Shown here: positions 36,969 to 44,831 of the stretch, piece after piece | How the letters are laid out: each line of letters begins with the position of its first letter | Numbering within the stretch: position 1 is the first letter of the stretch | NCBI GenBank assembly: GCA_017398355.1 | Contig: JAFQGD010000035.1 | Coordinates: 1-45,062, forward strand | Origin: Akkermansia sp. | Lineage (GTDB): Bacteria > Verrucomicrobiota > Verrucomicrobiia > Verrucomicrobiales > Akkermansiaceae | DNA: 45,062 nt | Direction of reading: 5' to 3' | Notes under the pieces: model-generated | The model's database searches: none | Told to the model about the DNA's origin: nothing | What the model saw: only the letters and a program-made list of their open reading frames with translations | Made by a program: the position numbers and the translations under genes

Positions 36969-38627
36969 ATGCTCACTCTGCTCAAGATACAAAACCTGGC
37001 ACTGGTCGATGAACTGCTCTGGGAGCCCAAAGAAGGCTTCTTGGGTATCACCGGTGAGACCGGAGCCGGCAAATCAGTCATCATGGGCGGCATCTCACTG
37101 GTGCTGGGAGAGCGCGCGGATAAAAGCCTCATCCGCAGTGGGGAATCACAATGTTGTATCGAAGCCATTTTTCACCTAAACAAACCTCAACAGGTCAACC
37201 GCTTGCTAGATGAGGCTGGTGTCCCCCTCTGTGAAGAAGGCGGTCTCATCATCCGCCGTGTCATCACCCAAACCGGCAACAAACAATTCATCAACAGCAC
37301 CCCTGTCACCCTCCATCTCCTGCGCAGCATCGGCACATGGCTGGTCGATATGCACCGCCCAGATGCTCACCGCTCCCTCGTCTCCCAAGAGCGCCAAATG
37401 GATTTGCTGGATGCTTTCGCAGAAGCAGATACTCCCCTTCTGCAATACCGCCAAGCCTACCAAGACTGGCAAACGGCCCACAAGGCTTTTGTGCAAGCGC
37501 AGGAAAGCGGCATGGCCAGCGAACGCGAACTTGATTTTCTGCGCCACCAAGTACAGGAAATTGAGAGTGCTGCCTTTACCGAAGAAGAGGCCTCCCAACT
37601 GGAAACTCGGTGGCAGCGAGCCCGCAATGCCTCCCGCTTGCGAGATACAGCCCTTCCCATGGCACAAAGCCTAGACGGCGGGCAAGACGCGCTCATTGAT
37701 AAGCTGCACCAAGTCATCCGCCAAGCGCGCGATTTGGAACGCTTGGATGCAGGCTGCGGCCGCTGGATTGAGGGATTGGAAGAGGCCTTGAACTGCTTGG
37801 AAGATATAGCAGCCGAGGTACAGGATTATGCAGAAACGCTGGAAAGTGACCCCGAAGAATTAGCTCGATTGGAAAACCGCATTGCCTTGCTAGACACACT
37901 CAAACGCAAATACGGCGCGGATTTTCAGGCCATCACGCAGCATTTGGAAGATTGCCGCAGCAAACTGGATGCCCTGGACAACCGAGAAGAACACCTGCAA
38001 CACTTGGCAGATGAGGAAACAAAAAAACGAGATGTCTTGGCACAGGCTGCAACAACCCTCTCTGCCGCACGCAGCAAAGCAGCCCCCAAACTTGCTGCCG
38101 ACTTCCTCCGGCATGCCACCCAGCTAGGATTCCGGCAATCCCTTTTCGATGTACGGCTCACCCCGCAGGATACGCCCGGCCCGCATGGCGCAGAGAGTAT
38201 CGAATTCTTCTTTGGTCCCAACCCGGGCGAACCACTCAAACCACTGCGCCACATTGCCTCCAGTGGCGAACTAGCACGCGTGATGCTGGCACTCAAAAGT
38301 GCATTGGCCGGGCAAGATGACACCCCCCTGCTCGTCTTTGATGAAATTGATGCCAACGTGGGTGGAGAAATTGCGCGAGCCGTGGGCATCAAAATGCGGG
38401 AATTGGGCAAAAAGCACCAAGTCATCGCCATCACCCACTTCCCCCAAGTGGCAGCTCTGGCGGATTTTCACTACCTTATCTCCAAAGTACAGGAAGCAGG
38501 CCGCACTGTATCCCAATTACGCCGCATTGATGGCGATGCCCGAGTAAGCGAGTTGGTGCGCATGCTGGGCACCAGCAGTGAATCGGCCGAAGCCCACGCT
38601 CGCGAGCTTCTCTCTACCCCGAGCTGA
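36969..38627 (+). CDS. recN: DNA repair protein RecN
   Basis: An SMC-like ATPase (552 aa, normal length) that acts early at DNA double-strand breaks. The N-terminal half has Walker A ITGETGAGKSVIMGGISLVLGERA. A long coiled coil fills about residues 155-370, with a break near 'LDAGCGRWIEGLEEALNCLEDI'. The C-terminal half has the signature ASSGELARVMLALKSAL, Walker B LLVFDEIDANVGGEIARAVG and the His-switch region VIAITHFPQVAALADFHYLI. It is first in a plus-strand cluster with the Sel1-repeat gene (nine-base gap) and queG. No LexA-like operator was recognised in the short intergenic region. Confidence 0.96.
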   Translation: MLTLLKIQNLALVDELLWEPKEGFLGITGETGAGKSVIMGGISLVLGERADKSLIRSGESQCCIEAIFHLNKPQQVNRLLDEAGVPLCEEGGLIIRRVITQTGNKQFINSTPVTLHLLRSIGTWLVDMHRPDAHRSLVSQERQMDLLDAFAEADTPLLQYRQAYQDWQTAHKAFVQAQESGMASERELDFLRHQVQEIESAAFTEEEASQLETRWQRARNASRLRDTALPMAQSLDGGQDALIDKLHQVIRQARDLERLDAGCGRWIEGLEEALNCLEDIAAEVQDYAETLESDPEELARLENRIALLDTLKRKYGADFQAITQHLEDCRSKLDALDNREEHLQHLADEETKKRDVLAQAATTLSAARSKAAPKLAADFLRHATQLGFRQSLFDVRLTPQDTPGPHGAESIEFFFGPNPGEPLKPLRHIASSGELARVMLALKSALAGQDDTPLLVFDEIDANVGGEIARAVGIKMRELGKKHQVIAITHFPQVAALADFHYLISKVQEAGRTVSQLRRIDGDARVSELVRMLGTSSESAEAHARELLSTPS

Positions 38628-38636
38628 TTTCCCATC

Positions 38637-39635
38637 ATGCACCACCGTTTCTTCCACCGTCTGCTGTTGTTGTTGCTGTGCGCCTTTCTCTGTACAGCAT
38701 GGGGAGAAACGCCCCCCCACAGCAAGCTCACCCCATGGGATGTAGACGGTATGTATGCCCAAGCGCACACCATTCTGGAGGACAAAACCATCCAAAGCGT
38801 ATCAGGTGTACCGGCCATGCTGGAAGCCTGCGCCCGCACCGGCCACATCCCGGCACAGCGCCTCCTGCTAGATGTGTATGAAGGCCGCTTCAAAGGACTG
38901 GAACAGCAGCCGCAAAAAGCACTGTATCTCGCACATAAACTGGCATCTGAACAACCGGCCGACAATGAAACGAAAGAAGAGCAGGCCATGCGAGATGAAG
39001 CAGCTTTCCGCTATGCGCTCTTCTGCGAGCAAGGCTACGGCTGCTCCAAAGACCCCGAAAAAGCATACAAATGGATGCGCAAATTGGCCATGGGCGGCAT
39101 GAGCAAAGCTCAAGTGGAAGTGGCCCGCTATCTTTTCTCCGGGGTTGGGCACAAGAAAGCCCCTCGCTTGGCTCTGCATTTGCTGTGGGAATGCCACATC
39201 AAAGCGCCCGATACACCCAACCTGTACTTCTACCTGGGCCACATGTGTTCCCAAGGTTTGGGGCTGCGCCGCCCAAATCAGCTCATGGCGTACAACTTCT
39301 TCAAACTGGGAGCATCCCGGCATGATGCCCGTGCTGCCAACAACCTAGCTGCCATGTATGAAAAAGGCATCTATGTGCCGGCAGATCGCGCCATTGCCAT
39401 CCGCCTCTACAAAAGAGCCGCCGAACTTGGCAGCAAAGAAGCCTCGGCCAATATGCAACGCCTCGCATTCAAAACAAACGTAGAAGCAGCCATTGTCTCC
39501 AATTCTCCCAGTCGCCGTATTTGCAACGCCTTCTTGCGGCTCATCGATGAGTTGCCCATAGCCAAGCGCATGAAAACCCGGTTTTCTGCGCCCTTCCAAC
39601 CCAACAACGCCCTCCCCTTGTTGAATGATGAATGA
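38637..39635 (+). CDS. Secreted Sel1-repeat protein
   Basis: A protein of 332 aa with a signal peptide (MHHRFFHRLLLLLLCAFLCTAWG). From about residue 60 to 275 it contains Sel1-like (SLR) helix pairs, for example ALFCEQGYGCSKDPEKAYKWMRKLAMGG, YLGHMCSQGLGLRRPNQLMAYNFFKLGA and AAMYEKGIYVPADRAIAIRLYKRAAELGS. SLR proteins act as adaptors in signalling or envelope complexes; the partner is unknown. It sits nine bases after recN and overlaps queG by 11 bases, so it is probably co-transcribed with both, though no functional tie is evident. Confidence 0.88.
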   Translation: MHHRFFHRLLLLLLCAFLCTAWGETPPHSKLTPWDVDGMYAQAHTILEDKTIQSVSGVPAMLEACARTGHIPAQRLLLDVYEGRFKGLEQQPQKALYLAHKLASEQPADNETKEEQAMRDEAAFRYALFCEQGYGCSKDPEKAYKWMRKLAMGGMSKAQVEVARYLFSGVGHKKAPRLALHLLWECHIKAPDTPNLYFYLGHMCSQGLGLRRPNQLMAYNFFKLGASRHDARAANNLAAMYEKGIYVPADRAIAIRLYKRAAELGSKEASANMQRLAFKTNVEAAIVSNSPSRRICNAFLRLIDELPIAKRMKTRFSAPFQPNNALPLLNDE

Positions 39636-40548
39636 AGCCCGCCAAGCCCTCAACTTCGCGGCACGACAACTGGGTTTTTCCGGGGTGGGCGTGGCACCGG
39701 CTCAGGCAGACCAAGGCAACACCCTTGCTACTTGGCTGGCAGAAGGAAAACATGCTGACATGAGCTGGATGGAACGCCACCTCCCGGCACGCCTCGACCC
39801 GCAATTGGTTCTGCCGGGTGTGCGCAGCATCATCATACTCACCTATGAATATCCCCGCGCCGATGCCCGCTCTGCACCCGGCTGCATTGCCCGCTATGCG
39901 CAAGGAGATGATTACCACAAGTTACTCGCCTCCAAACTGGCGGATTTGGATGAGACGCTCCAATGGTATGGGGGAACCCAGCGCTGTTTCTCAGACTCCG
40001 GACCGGTGAGCGAGCGTTTCTTTGCAGCCCGAGCGGGGCTGGGTTGGATTGGCCGCAATGGGCTGCTCATCCGCCCCGGCAAGGGCTCATATTGCTTTCT
40101 CTCCAGCATCCTCACCACCTTGGAACTACCCGCCGATTCCCCCATGCCCAACCGCTGTGGCAACTGCCACCGCTGCGAGCAAGCCTGCCCCACCTCCGCC
40201 CTACACAACGGATGCTGCGATGCCCGCAAATGCATCTCTTTCTGGACGATTGAAGCAAAATCTCCCATCCCCCAAGACATACAGCAAGCCCAGGGCAACC
40301 GACTCTACGGCTGCGATACCTGCCAAGAAGTCTGCCCGTGGAACCGCCCGCAGGAACACGTGTACATTGACCCCCACCTGCTCATGCCTGCCACACTCCA
40401 AAGCTTAAGCCCGCAACAACTCGCTCATATGCCGGAGGCAGATTTCCACACCACCTTCTCCGGCTCTCCCATCCATCGCATAGGGGTAGAACACCTGCGC
40501 TCCAACATTGCCAAACAAGCAGCTTCTATCTCGCCTCAAGTGTTGTAG
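39625..40548 (+). CDS. queG: Epoxyqueuosine reductase QueG
   Basis: Catalyses the last step of queuosine synthesis, reducing epoxyqueuosine to queuosine in tRNA anticodons, using cobalamin and two [4Fe-4S] clusters. The cluster motifs are CGNCHRCEQACP (about 177-188) and CDTCQEVCPWN (about 231-241). Earlier family motifs are ARQLGFSGVGVAP, MSWMERH, FSDSGPVSERFFAARAGLGWIGRNGLLIRPGKGSYCFLS and a 'CISFWTIE' segment. At 307 aa it is shorter than E. coli QueG and lacks a C-terminal HEAT-repeat extension, a known length class. The gene ends exactly where a decayed Rhs fragment begins on the other strand, which marks the edge of the right-hand island. Confidence 0.94.
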   Translation: MMNEARQALNFAARQLGFSGVGVAPAQADQGNTLATWLAEGKHADMSWMERHLPARLDPQLVLPGVRSIIILTYEYPRADARSAPGCIARYAQGDDYHKLLASKLADLDETLQWYGGTQRCFSDSGPVSERFFAARAGLGWIGRNGLLIRPGKGSYCFLSSILTTLELPADSPMPNRCGNCHRCEQACPTSALHNGCCDARKCISFWTIEAKSPIPQDIQQAQGNRLYGCDTCQEVCPWNRPQEHVYIDPHLLMPATLQSLSPQQLAHMPEADFHTTFSGSPIHRIGVEHLRSNIAKQAASISPQVL

Positions 40549-40658
40549 CGCATCTGCGTGGTGCAGGAAAAGATACCCGAATCCATCTTTTCTAGCGTGT
40601 AAGCCATGGAGATTGGTTCGGGTGCTTCCTTGCCCTCATCGGCTGCGGGTTCCTGCGT
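40542..40658 (-). pseudogene. Decayed Rhs core fragment next to queG
   Basis: The minus strand reads EPISMAYTLEKMDSGIFSCT then TQMRYN and stops within the end of queG; upstream it is closed by a TAA at 40661-40659. The reading aligns without gaps beyond one residue to the Rhs fragment at the right edge of the window (PITEFVYALEQMEEGVFSSR then TQTRFN), about 13 identities in 26. It has no start signal of its own and is far too short for function. It shows that Rhs-derived sequence once reached the queG stop codon. Confidence 0.65.
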
Positions 40659-40690
40659 TTACTGATGCTGCTTCACGTAATCGATTTTTG

Positions 40691-40812
40691 GTAGCCTTTT
40701 TGTGACTGTGATTTTTAATAAATCTAAAACATTGCTTATAAACAGATTGTGAAAATTGGCGCCATTTTCTGAAAATCGCTCCGAAATTCGCCTCGACTCA
40801 TAACAGATTGCA
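40691..40812. repeat. 122-bp direct repeat, copy A
   Basis: This intergenic stretch starts TAGCCTTTTTGTGACTGTGA and ends GACTCATAACAGATTGCAG. It aligns without gaps over all 122 bases to 41961-42082, with 21 mismatches counted by eye (about 83% identity). It lies just downstream of the 222-codon gene, and copy B lies downstream of the 239-codon gene. No open frame crosses it. Confidence 0.85.
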
Positions 40813-40829
40813 GGCATTCTTTACTTGAT

Positions 40830-41474
40830 TCACTCCTCCTCATAGTACTCTTTAACCCATCTTTCAAATTCTGCTCCTTGACTTAACACTGTTTCTAAAA
40901 ATCCCTCCATAAACTCCTCCTTTAGCATTGCTGGATATATTTGGAGATTACCCTGCGAGTATATTGCTATACCATGAGGCTCCATTTTGTGAAACCCGGA
41001 CGGCATCTGAATATTGTTTAACTCGCATATAGATTCCATAACCGAGTCCGGCATCATCCATGATGCCCGCTCCCAATAAATGGAAACCCAATTTTCATTA
41101 TTTAATCTTGCAACTCTTATTTCCGCAAAAGAACCACTGTTCCATGAAAGATAGTCATTTTCAGCAACAATCGTATCATCCAATTTGCTTAACTTGATAA
41201 AATTCGCGTGAATGCGTTCAAATGGAATAGCACATTCTACATTTGCACACTTTAGCAAGTCAGCTTTCGAAATTGTTTGTTCTGGACGCCGCTGTATTTT
41301 ATCTCTCTTATCCTGATAAAAAAAAGCCCAAGAACAGAGCATAAGAACACTACCGCTGACTGAGGAAAAAGCTACCAGCTTACTACCCCCATGTATACAC
41401 AACAACACTATACTGCCAACAAGCAGCATCAATCCGACAATTCCGTATGTAAGATTTATAGCGGAGCGCTTCAT
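40830..41474 (-). CDS. Membrane protein of unknown function, candidate orphan immunity protein
   Basis: A protein of 214 aa from the start MKRSAINLTYGIVG; an ATG eight codons upstream is the alternative. Residues about 6-30 and 36-58 are two membrane helices, followed by a soluble domain with many aromatic and acidic residues (WNSGSFAEIRVARLNNENWVSIYWE) ending EYYEEE. I recognise no family. Its AT-richer composition, its place in the Rhs debris on the same strand and the repeat copy behind it suggest an immunity gene that has lost its toxin. This is an inference from context only. Confidence 0.6.
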   Translation of the reverse strand: MKRSAINLTYGIVGLMLLVGSIVLLCIHGGSKLVAFSSVSGSVLMLCSWAFFYQDKRDKIQRRPEQTISKADLLKCANVECAIPFERIHANFIKLSKLDDTIVAENDYLSWNSGSFAEIRVARLNNENWVSIYWERASWMMPDSVMESICELNNIQMPSGFHKMEPHGIAIYSQGNLQIYPAMLKEEFMEGFLETVLSQGAEFERWVKEYYEEE

Positions 41475-41679
41475 ATAATCACAAGATAGTACATGCACCC
41501 ATCAATGTAAAGCCGTTAAATTAAAAAGTAAATTTAAGGGACCGTTGAGGTCTGTTTCATAAAAACAGGGGGTAAAAGGTTTCTTTGTGGACTATAAGCT
41601 ATTTAGTATAAATATGCAAGGTTTTCATTGCTTTTTCTTCCGTGACTGTGAATCAAAAACGTGTTGCATTTCGGCAATC

Positions 41680-41785
41680 TTGTTGCCCACTAAATAAAAA
41701 AGTGGGTAACAAATCATTTTGTCACCCACCGGTGGGTATCAAGTTCCGTAATCACCCACTTGCGGCCCAAAAATGGGTAACAATA
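41680..41785. repeat. Hairpin and GTGGGT/ACCCAC repeat cluster
   Basis: TTGTTGCCCACT (41680-41691) pairs with AGTGGGTAACAA (41701-41712) with one wobble. Next comes the perfect palindrome ACCCACCGGTGGGT (41724-41737), then CACCCACTTG and ATGGGTAACAA. The same GTGGGTAAC-like word recurs on alternating strands about every 20-30 bases. Confidence 0.7.
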
Positions 41786-41910
41786 TATTAAATCTTGAAT
41801 TTATGTTTCCGAAATTAAGGTGCGACAACATTGGCAATCGTCGAATGTCCATGGAGGCAGGTGATTACGCCTTGCACTGAGTGAAAGCTACATTACATTC
41901 AAGCAATGGC

Positions 41911-41956
41911 AAAAAGGAGCGGTCGTTACCATTTTGTCTTGGTTACGACCGCTCCT
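41911..41956 (-). terminator. Intrinsic terminator, minus strand
   Basis: AGGAGCGGTCGTTACC (41915-41930) pairs with GGTTACGACCGCTCCT (41941-41956), 15 of 16 positions, with a 10-base loop. On the minus strand the stem is followed by TTTT (41914-41911), so it probably ends transcription from the 239-codon gene. Confidence 0.8.
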
Positions 41957-41960
41957 ATAA

Positions 41961-42082
41961 TAGCCTTTTTGTGACTGTGATTTTTAGTAACTCTTAAATA
42001 TGGTGTATAAACAGATTATGAAAATTGATGCTGTTTTCTGAAAATTACCCTAAAATTCGCCTTGACTCATAACGGGTCGCAG
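41961..42082. repeat. 122-bp direct repeat, copy B
   Basis: Second copy of the element at 40691-40812, same orientation and same length, with about 83% identity and no gaps. It starts five bases after the terminator hairpin and ends GACTCATAACGGGTCGCAG. Both copies follow a candidate immunity gene, so the element could be a 3' module of such genes or a site for recombination between cassettes. Confidence 0.85.
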
Positions 42083-42274
42083 AAAAATTTGAAAAATTAC
42101 TTATTGTCAATGTTTTACAAAATGCATTAACGTTAGGTATATATGCCTAATGCGCGAAATTATATTTCGACTCATACTGGATTGCAAAACGATGGGCAGA
42201 GTTATCAATATTTTTGTAAAACGCGCATTTGACACCGAGCCACATAAATTAATGTGCAGTAAGTATGGAAATTC

Positions 42275-42994
42275 TTACTTATTAATACAACTTCTTAGTA
42301 AAATTTTGAATTCGTTTAAATAAAATCGTTGAACAGAAATAGGATATGACGTCTTCTTGAACAAGTGAAGATTCTTCAAACAAGAGTCAGCAGCACGCTT
42401 CAAGCGACTTCCCGAATAAAAATTTTTCCACAGTTTGGAAGCGTTATATTTTTCGTTATCGTACATCCACGGTTCATCTATTGTTAGACAAATAATAACA
42501 AAGTTATACGATAATTCTTTTTGCCATACCGCATCAGCTAGTTCAAGATATCTCCATAAATTTTGCCCATATGAGTATTCTAATAGCGATGTTATCAAAT
42601 GGCTTGCACTAGTTATACTGCGCAATAAATCCGACTGATTGAATACATCGAACAAACACCCCCTATTCAATATATCTATTAGATTCTCCCATATATAGCT
42701 CGATTTTCCGTCGTTTTTCAGTGATGTCTCATACTCAGATATGAACCACATCAAATGATGAAGAACCTGAGCAACCTTTGAATCAGGGGTTTTCAGATAA
42801 TCAAAAACATGAGGAAGATAACAAAAACATTCTTCGTATGTTCCTGCGGGTAAATAGCTTTGAAATATGCGCATAAAGTCACACGCTGTTAAGCCTTTAC
42901 CTTTCTTTGATATAACATTACGTAACCATTCTTGACCTTCTTCGTCTTGAAAATCACCCCATGGATCACTAAGGTAATATTTGGTGTTATTCAT
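42275..42994 (-). CDS. Hypothetical protein, candidate immunity protein of the orphan Rhs tip
   Basis: A soluble, helix-rich protein of 239 aa, rich in Tyr, Trp, Leu and Cys (MNNTKYYLSDPWGDFQDEEG at the start, a basic end LLRSCINK). No signal peptide, clear membrane segment or family I recognise. It lies about 50 bases downstream of the end of the frameshifted Rhs toxin tip, on the same strand, which is the usual place of the immunity gene in Rhs modules. A hairpin separates the two, and a terminator lies about 320 bases downstream. Codon use is AT-rich compared with the core genes. The immunity role rests on position only. Confidence 0.65.
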   Translation of the reverse strand: MNNTKYYLSDPWGDFQDEEGQEWLRNVISKKGKGLTACDFMRIFQSYLPAGTYEECFCYLPHVFDYLKTPDSKVAQVLHHLMWFISEYETSLKNDGKSSYIWENLIDILNRGCLFDVFNQSDLLRSITSASHLITSLLEYSYGQNLWRYLELADAVWQKELSYNFVIICLTIDEPWMYDNEKYNASKLWKNFYSGSRLKRAADSCLKNLHLFKKTSYPISVQRFYLNEFKILLRSCINK

Positions 42995-43006
42995 ATAATC
43001 ATGATG

Positions 43007-43038
43007 GCTCCTGCTAGGATTATAATCCCAGCAGGAGC
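43007..43038. other. Hairpin between toxin tip and candidate immunity gene
   Basis: GCTCCTGCT (43007-43015) pairs with AGCAGGAGC (43030-43038), and inside it AGGATT/AATCCC extends the stem with one mismatch. The centre contains TATAAT. No T-run follows on either strand, so it may be a processing or regulatory hairpin. Confidence 0.6.
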
Positions 43039-43920
43039 AGTATGTTTTATGCCTTCTTATTGTCAGATGTATTGCCTATTATGACTGAGCTTACTACAAT
43101 TACTGCTTCTGCTCCAGCCGCAACAGGAGCAGAAGCAGTCGCAACAGCAGCCAACGCTAACACTCCAAGTCCAGCAGCAGCTCCTATGACAATCACTTCT
43201 CCGATCCCCCCCCCAATCGATATTATCGGAAAGGGATTCTTGTTCTGGTTCCTTGAGCATGTCTGGAATAGGGTATTTCTCAAACACCAATACTCCATCG
43301 CCACCACCGCAATCGTTGCATTTTTTTCTCCTCATCAATTTAATGCAATGTTGTATATTCTTTCTTGCTGCATCCAATCTTTCAATATGATTATTATATT
43401 TTTTATATTGGTAGTCTTATAATTGTACTGATCTTCTTGCAGCTCTCTATACCTTTTTTCATAATGCTTATTCCAAGCGTCTAATCCTTCTTTTAACTTG
43501 TCACAATCATCGTCTCCATTACAACGTTCTGTATGATGACTATCTACCTTCATACCTAAGATGACAACACGGAAATGAGGGTTATTGATAGCGTATTTAT
43601 AAAGATTAATGCAACCAAATTCCAACAAACAATCCCGTCCAAGCCATCTACCTGCTATGGGGTTGTAGTGACGGTAGTTGTAGTAGACGAGGGCTAATTC
43701 TGCGTCGTTATACTCGCTGGACCATTGGATAGGCTGAGTTACATCTCCCGTTGCTGTTACTTCACCATAGGGGGTGTAGGTGTAGGATGTGCGGAGGTAG
43801 CCGTGTTGGCCGAAGACTTCGCAGATGTTCTTGGTGAGGTCCCAGCCGTAGGCGTACCATGTGCCGTCTTTGCGGATGGCCAAGGGGCGCGTGGCAACAG
43901 GTTGAGTCGGGTGACTCGCA

Positions 43921-44012
43921 GGAACCTCGTTGACTGCTCGCCCTTGCGGGGCAAACGAGCTTCGCCGTTTGTCCAATCCCTCTCCAATCTTTCGGGGGCT
44001 TTCCCAAGTGAT
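43921..44012 (-). repeat. Palindromic element inserted in frame in the Rhs core
   Basis: Between the Rhs motifs HITW and PTQPVATRPLAI, which I expect to be nearly adjacent in this protein style, about 30 unrelated residues appear (ESPRKIGEGLDKRRSSFAPQ...). The DNA contains a hairpin with arms GGGCAAACG (43949-43957) and CGTTTGTCC (43966-43974). Boundaries are approximate. It resembles in principle the in-frame palindromic elements known from Rickettsia. Confidence 0.45.
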
Positions 44013-44071
44013 GTGCCGGAGCGCATGGTGCCCGGTGCGGCATGTGATGACGGTAAGACCATCTGCCGTCA

Positions 44072-44178
44072 CCGTCTCGGCGGTGATGTTTGAGGTGGGA
44101 ACGGTGTTGTAACGGGAGCGTTTCGTACCATTGTTATACACCGTCCAATCCGCAGAAGTCAAGCCACGTTCGTTCATC
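44072..44178. repeat. 107-bp near-identical Rhs segment, copy 1
   Basis: Matches 44725-44831 at a constant offset of 653 with only two differences (A/C at 44100, A/G at 44166). It marks the point where the orphan fragment was copied from, or recombined with, the Rhs gene to its right. Homology ends abruptly just after the MNERG codons. Confidence 0.9.
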
Positions 44179-44255
44179 ATGCACATTATTGATATCTGAA
44201 TGAAAGGCGATGTCGATAGAAGTATATCCGTTTTCTCCTAGCAGGGGAGGAATTC

Positions 44256-44606
44256 TTAGCCTCGTTTTCCCAATAAGCTTTTCTTTTTTTGTTCGCAAGT
44301 TAATTTACTATAGTGATTTTTACCCCTTCCAAACATGACTTTTTTGGCCTCCATATAACTGTCACTTACATCATCGTAATTTACCATCACTTTCCGTAGG
44401 GTTTTCCTTAAGTATGGATTAAATATTCCATTGATAATAATCAACCAAAATAATATTGTGCCTATACAATCAAAAACTTCATAATATTTAATTTCCCATA
44501 TCTCCATAGTTGATGCCACGCAAATTATAAGACAAAATAAGAATAATACCAACAAGATTTCTTGTTGATATCTGAACGATAAAAGTTTTATAAGAAATCG
44601 TTTCAT
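44256..44606 (-). CDS. Small membrane protein, candidate Rhs immunity protein
   Basis: A protein of 116 aa with two membrane helices (about 15-33 and 44-62: EILLVLFLFCLIICVA and IGTILFWLIIINGIF) and a basic cytoplasmic tail (RKTLRKVMVNYDDV, HYSKLTCEQKKKSLLGKRG). No family recognised. Its ATG overlaps the stop of the truncated Rhs fragment in an ATGA (44603-44606), so it is translationally coupled to it, as immunity genes often are to their toxin. The role is inferred from this coupling. Confidence 0.6.
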   Translation of the reverse strand: MKRFLIKLLSFRYQQEILLVLFLFCLIICVASTMEIWEIKYYEVFDCIGTILFWLIIINGIFNPYLRKTLRKVMVNYDDVSDSYMEAKKVMFGRGKNHYSKLTCEQKKKSLLGKRG

Positions 44607-44620
44607 GTGATATATTTTCT

Positions 44621-44653
44621 ACGGCAGGCAAGATATGATACCTTGCCTGCCGT
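44621..44653. other. 12-bp perfect hairpin at the break in the Rhs fragment
   Basis: ACGGCAGGCAAG (44621-44632) pairs perfectly with CTTGCCTGCCGT (44642-44653) around a nine-base loop. It lies exactly where Rhs homology is lost, inside the last codons before the coupled membrane-protein gene. It may be a short inserted palindrome or a terminator-like structure; only a weak AGAAAAT follows on the minus strand. Confidence 0.7.
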
Positions 44654-44724
44654 GTAGCTGCGCGTAGCGGTGGTAGTGATGCCTGCTGTGTCCTTCTGCG
44701 AGAGAGCGAAGCCATCTACCACCG

Positions 44725-44831
44725 CCGTCTCGGCGGTGATGTTTGAGGTGGGCACGGTGTTGTAACGGGAGCGTTTCGTACCATTGTTATACACCGTCCA
44801 ATCCGCAGAAGTCAAGCCGCGTTCGTTCATC
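44725..44831. repeat. 107-bp near-identical Rhs segment, copy 2
   Basis: Partner of 44072-44178, with two mismatches in 107 bases. Here the segment is embedded in continuous Rhs coding sequence on both sides, so this copy is probably the parental one. Confidence 0.9.

Larger units (their letters stand above)
41475..42274. other. 800-bp non-coding stretch of the Rhs island
   Basis: No convincing gene. It holds a hairpin (41680-41712), GTGGGT-type repeats up to about 41785, a terminator (41911-41956), repeat copy B (41961-42082) and a partial third copy of the repeat end (CGACTCATACTGGATTGCA, 42168-42186). The 10-mer GTGACTGTGA from the repeat head recurs at 41642-41651. A 37-codon minus-strand frame (41739-41852, MDIRRLPMLSHLNFGNI...) is open but has no other support. 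Confidence 0.7.
43047..44186 (-). pseudogene. Orphan Rhs core fragment with C-terminal toxin tip, two frameshifts
   Basis: The 5' part (MMNERGLTSADWTVYNNGTK...) duplicates an Rhs segment found again at 44725-44831. The Rhs core follows: GTWYAYGWDLTKNICEVFG, YTYTPYGEVTATGDVTQPIQ, SSEYNDAELALVYYNYRHYNPIAGRWLGRD and INLYKYAINNP, ending at ILGMKV, where the variable tip begins. The tip runs in one frame to about 'RELQEDQYNYK', continues in a second frame (QYKKYNNHIERLDAARKNIQ, then CNDCGGGDGVLVFEKYPIPD) and, after a run of nine Gs (43214-43206), in a third frame (GEVIVIGAAAGLGVLALAAV... to NTSDNKKA). Read through, it would be a plausible tip with Cys motifs and a Gly/Ala-rich hydrophobic end. As it stands the frame stops at 43335. 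It lacks the large N-terminal Rhs part, so it is a displaced orphan; phase variation or sequencing error are alternatives to decay. Confidence 0.75.

Noticed and set aside
43042..43422. 126-codon plus-strand frame over the toxin tip
   Set aside because: It is the antisense of the Gly/Ala-rich tip sequence; low-complexity composition and no start signal.
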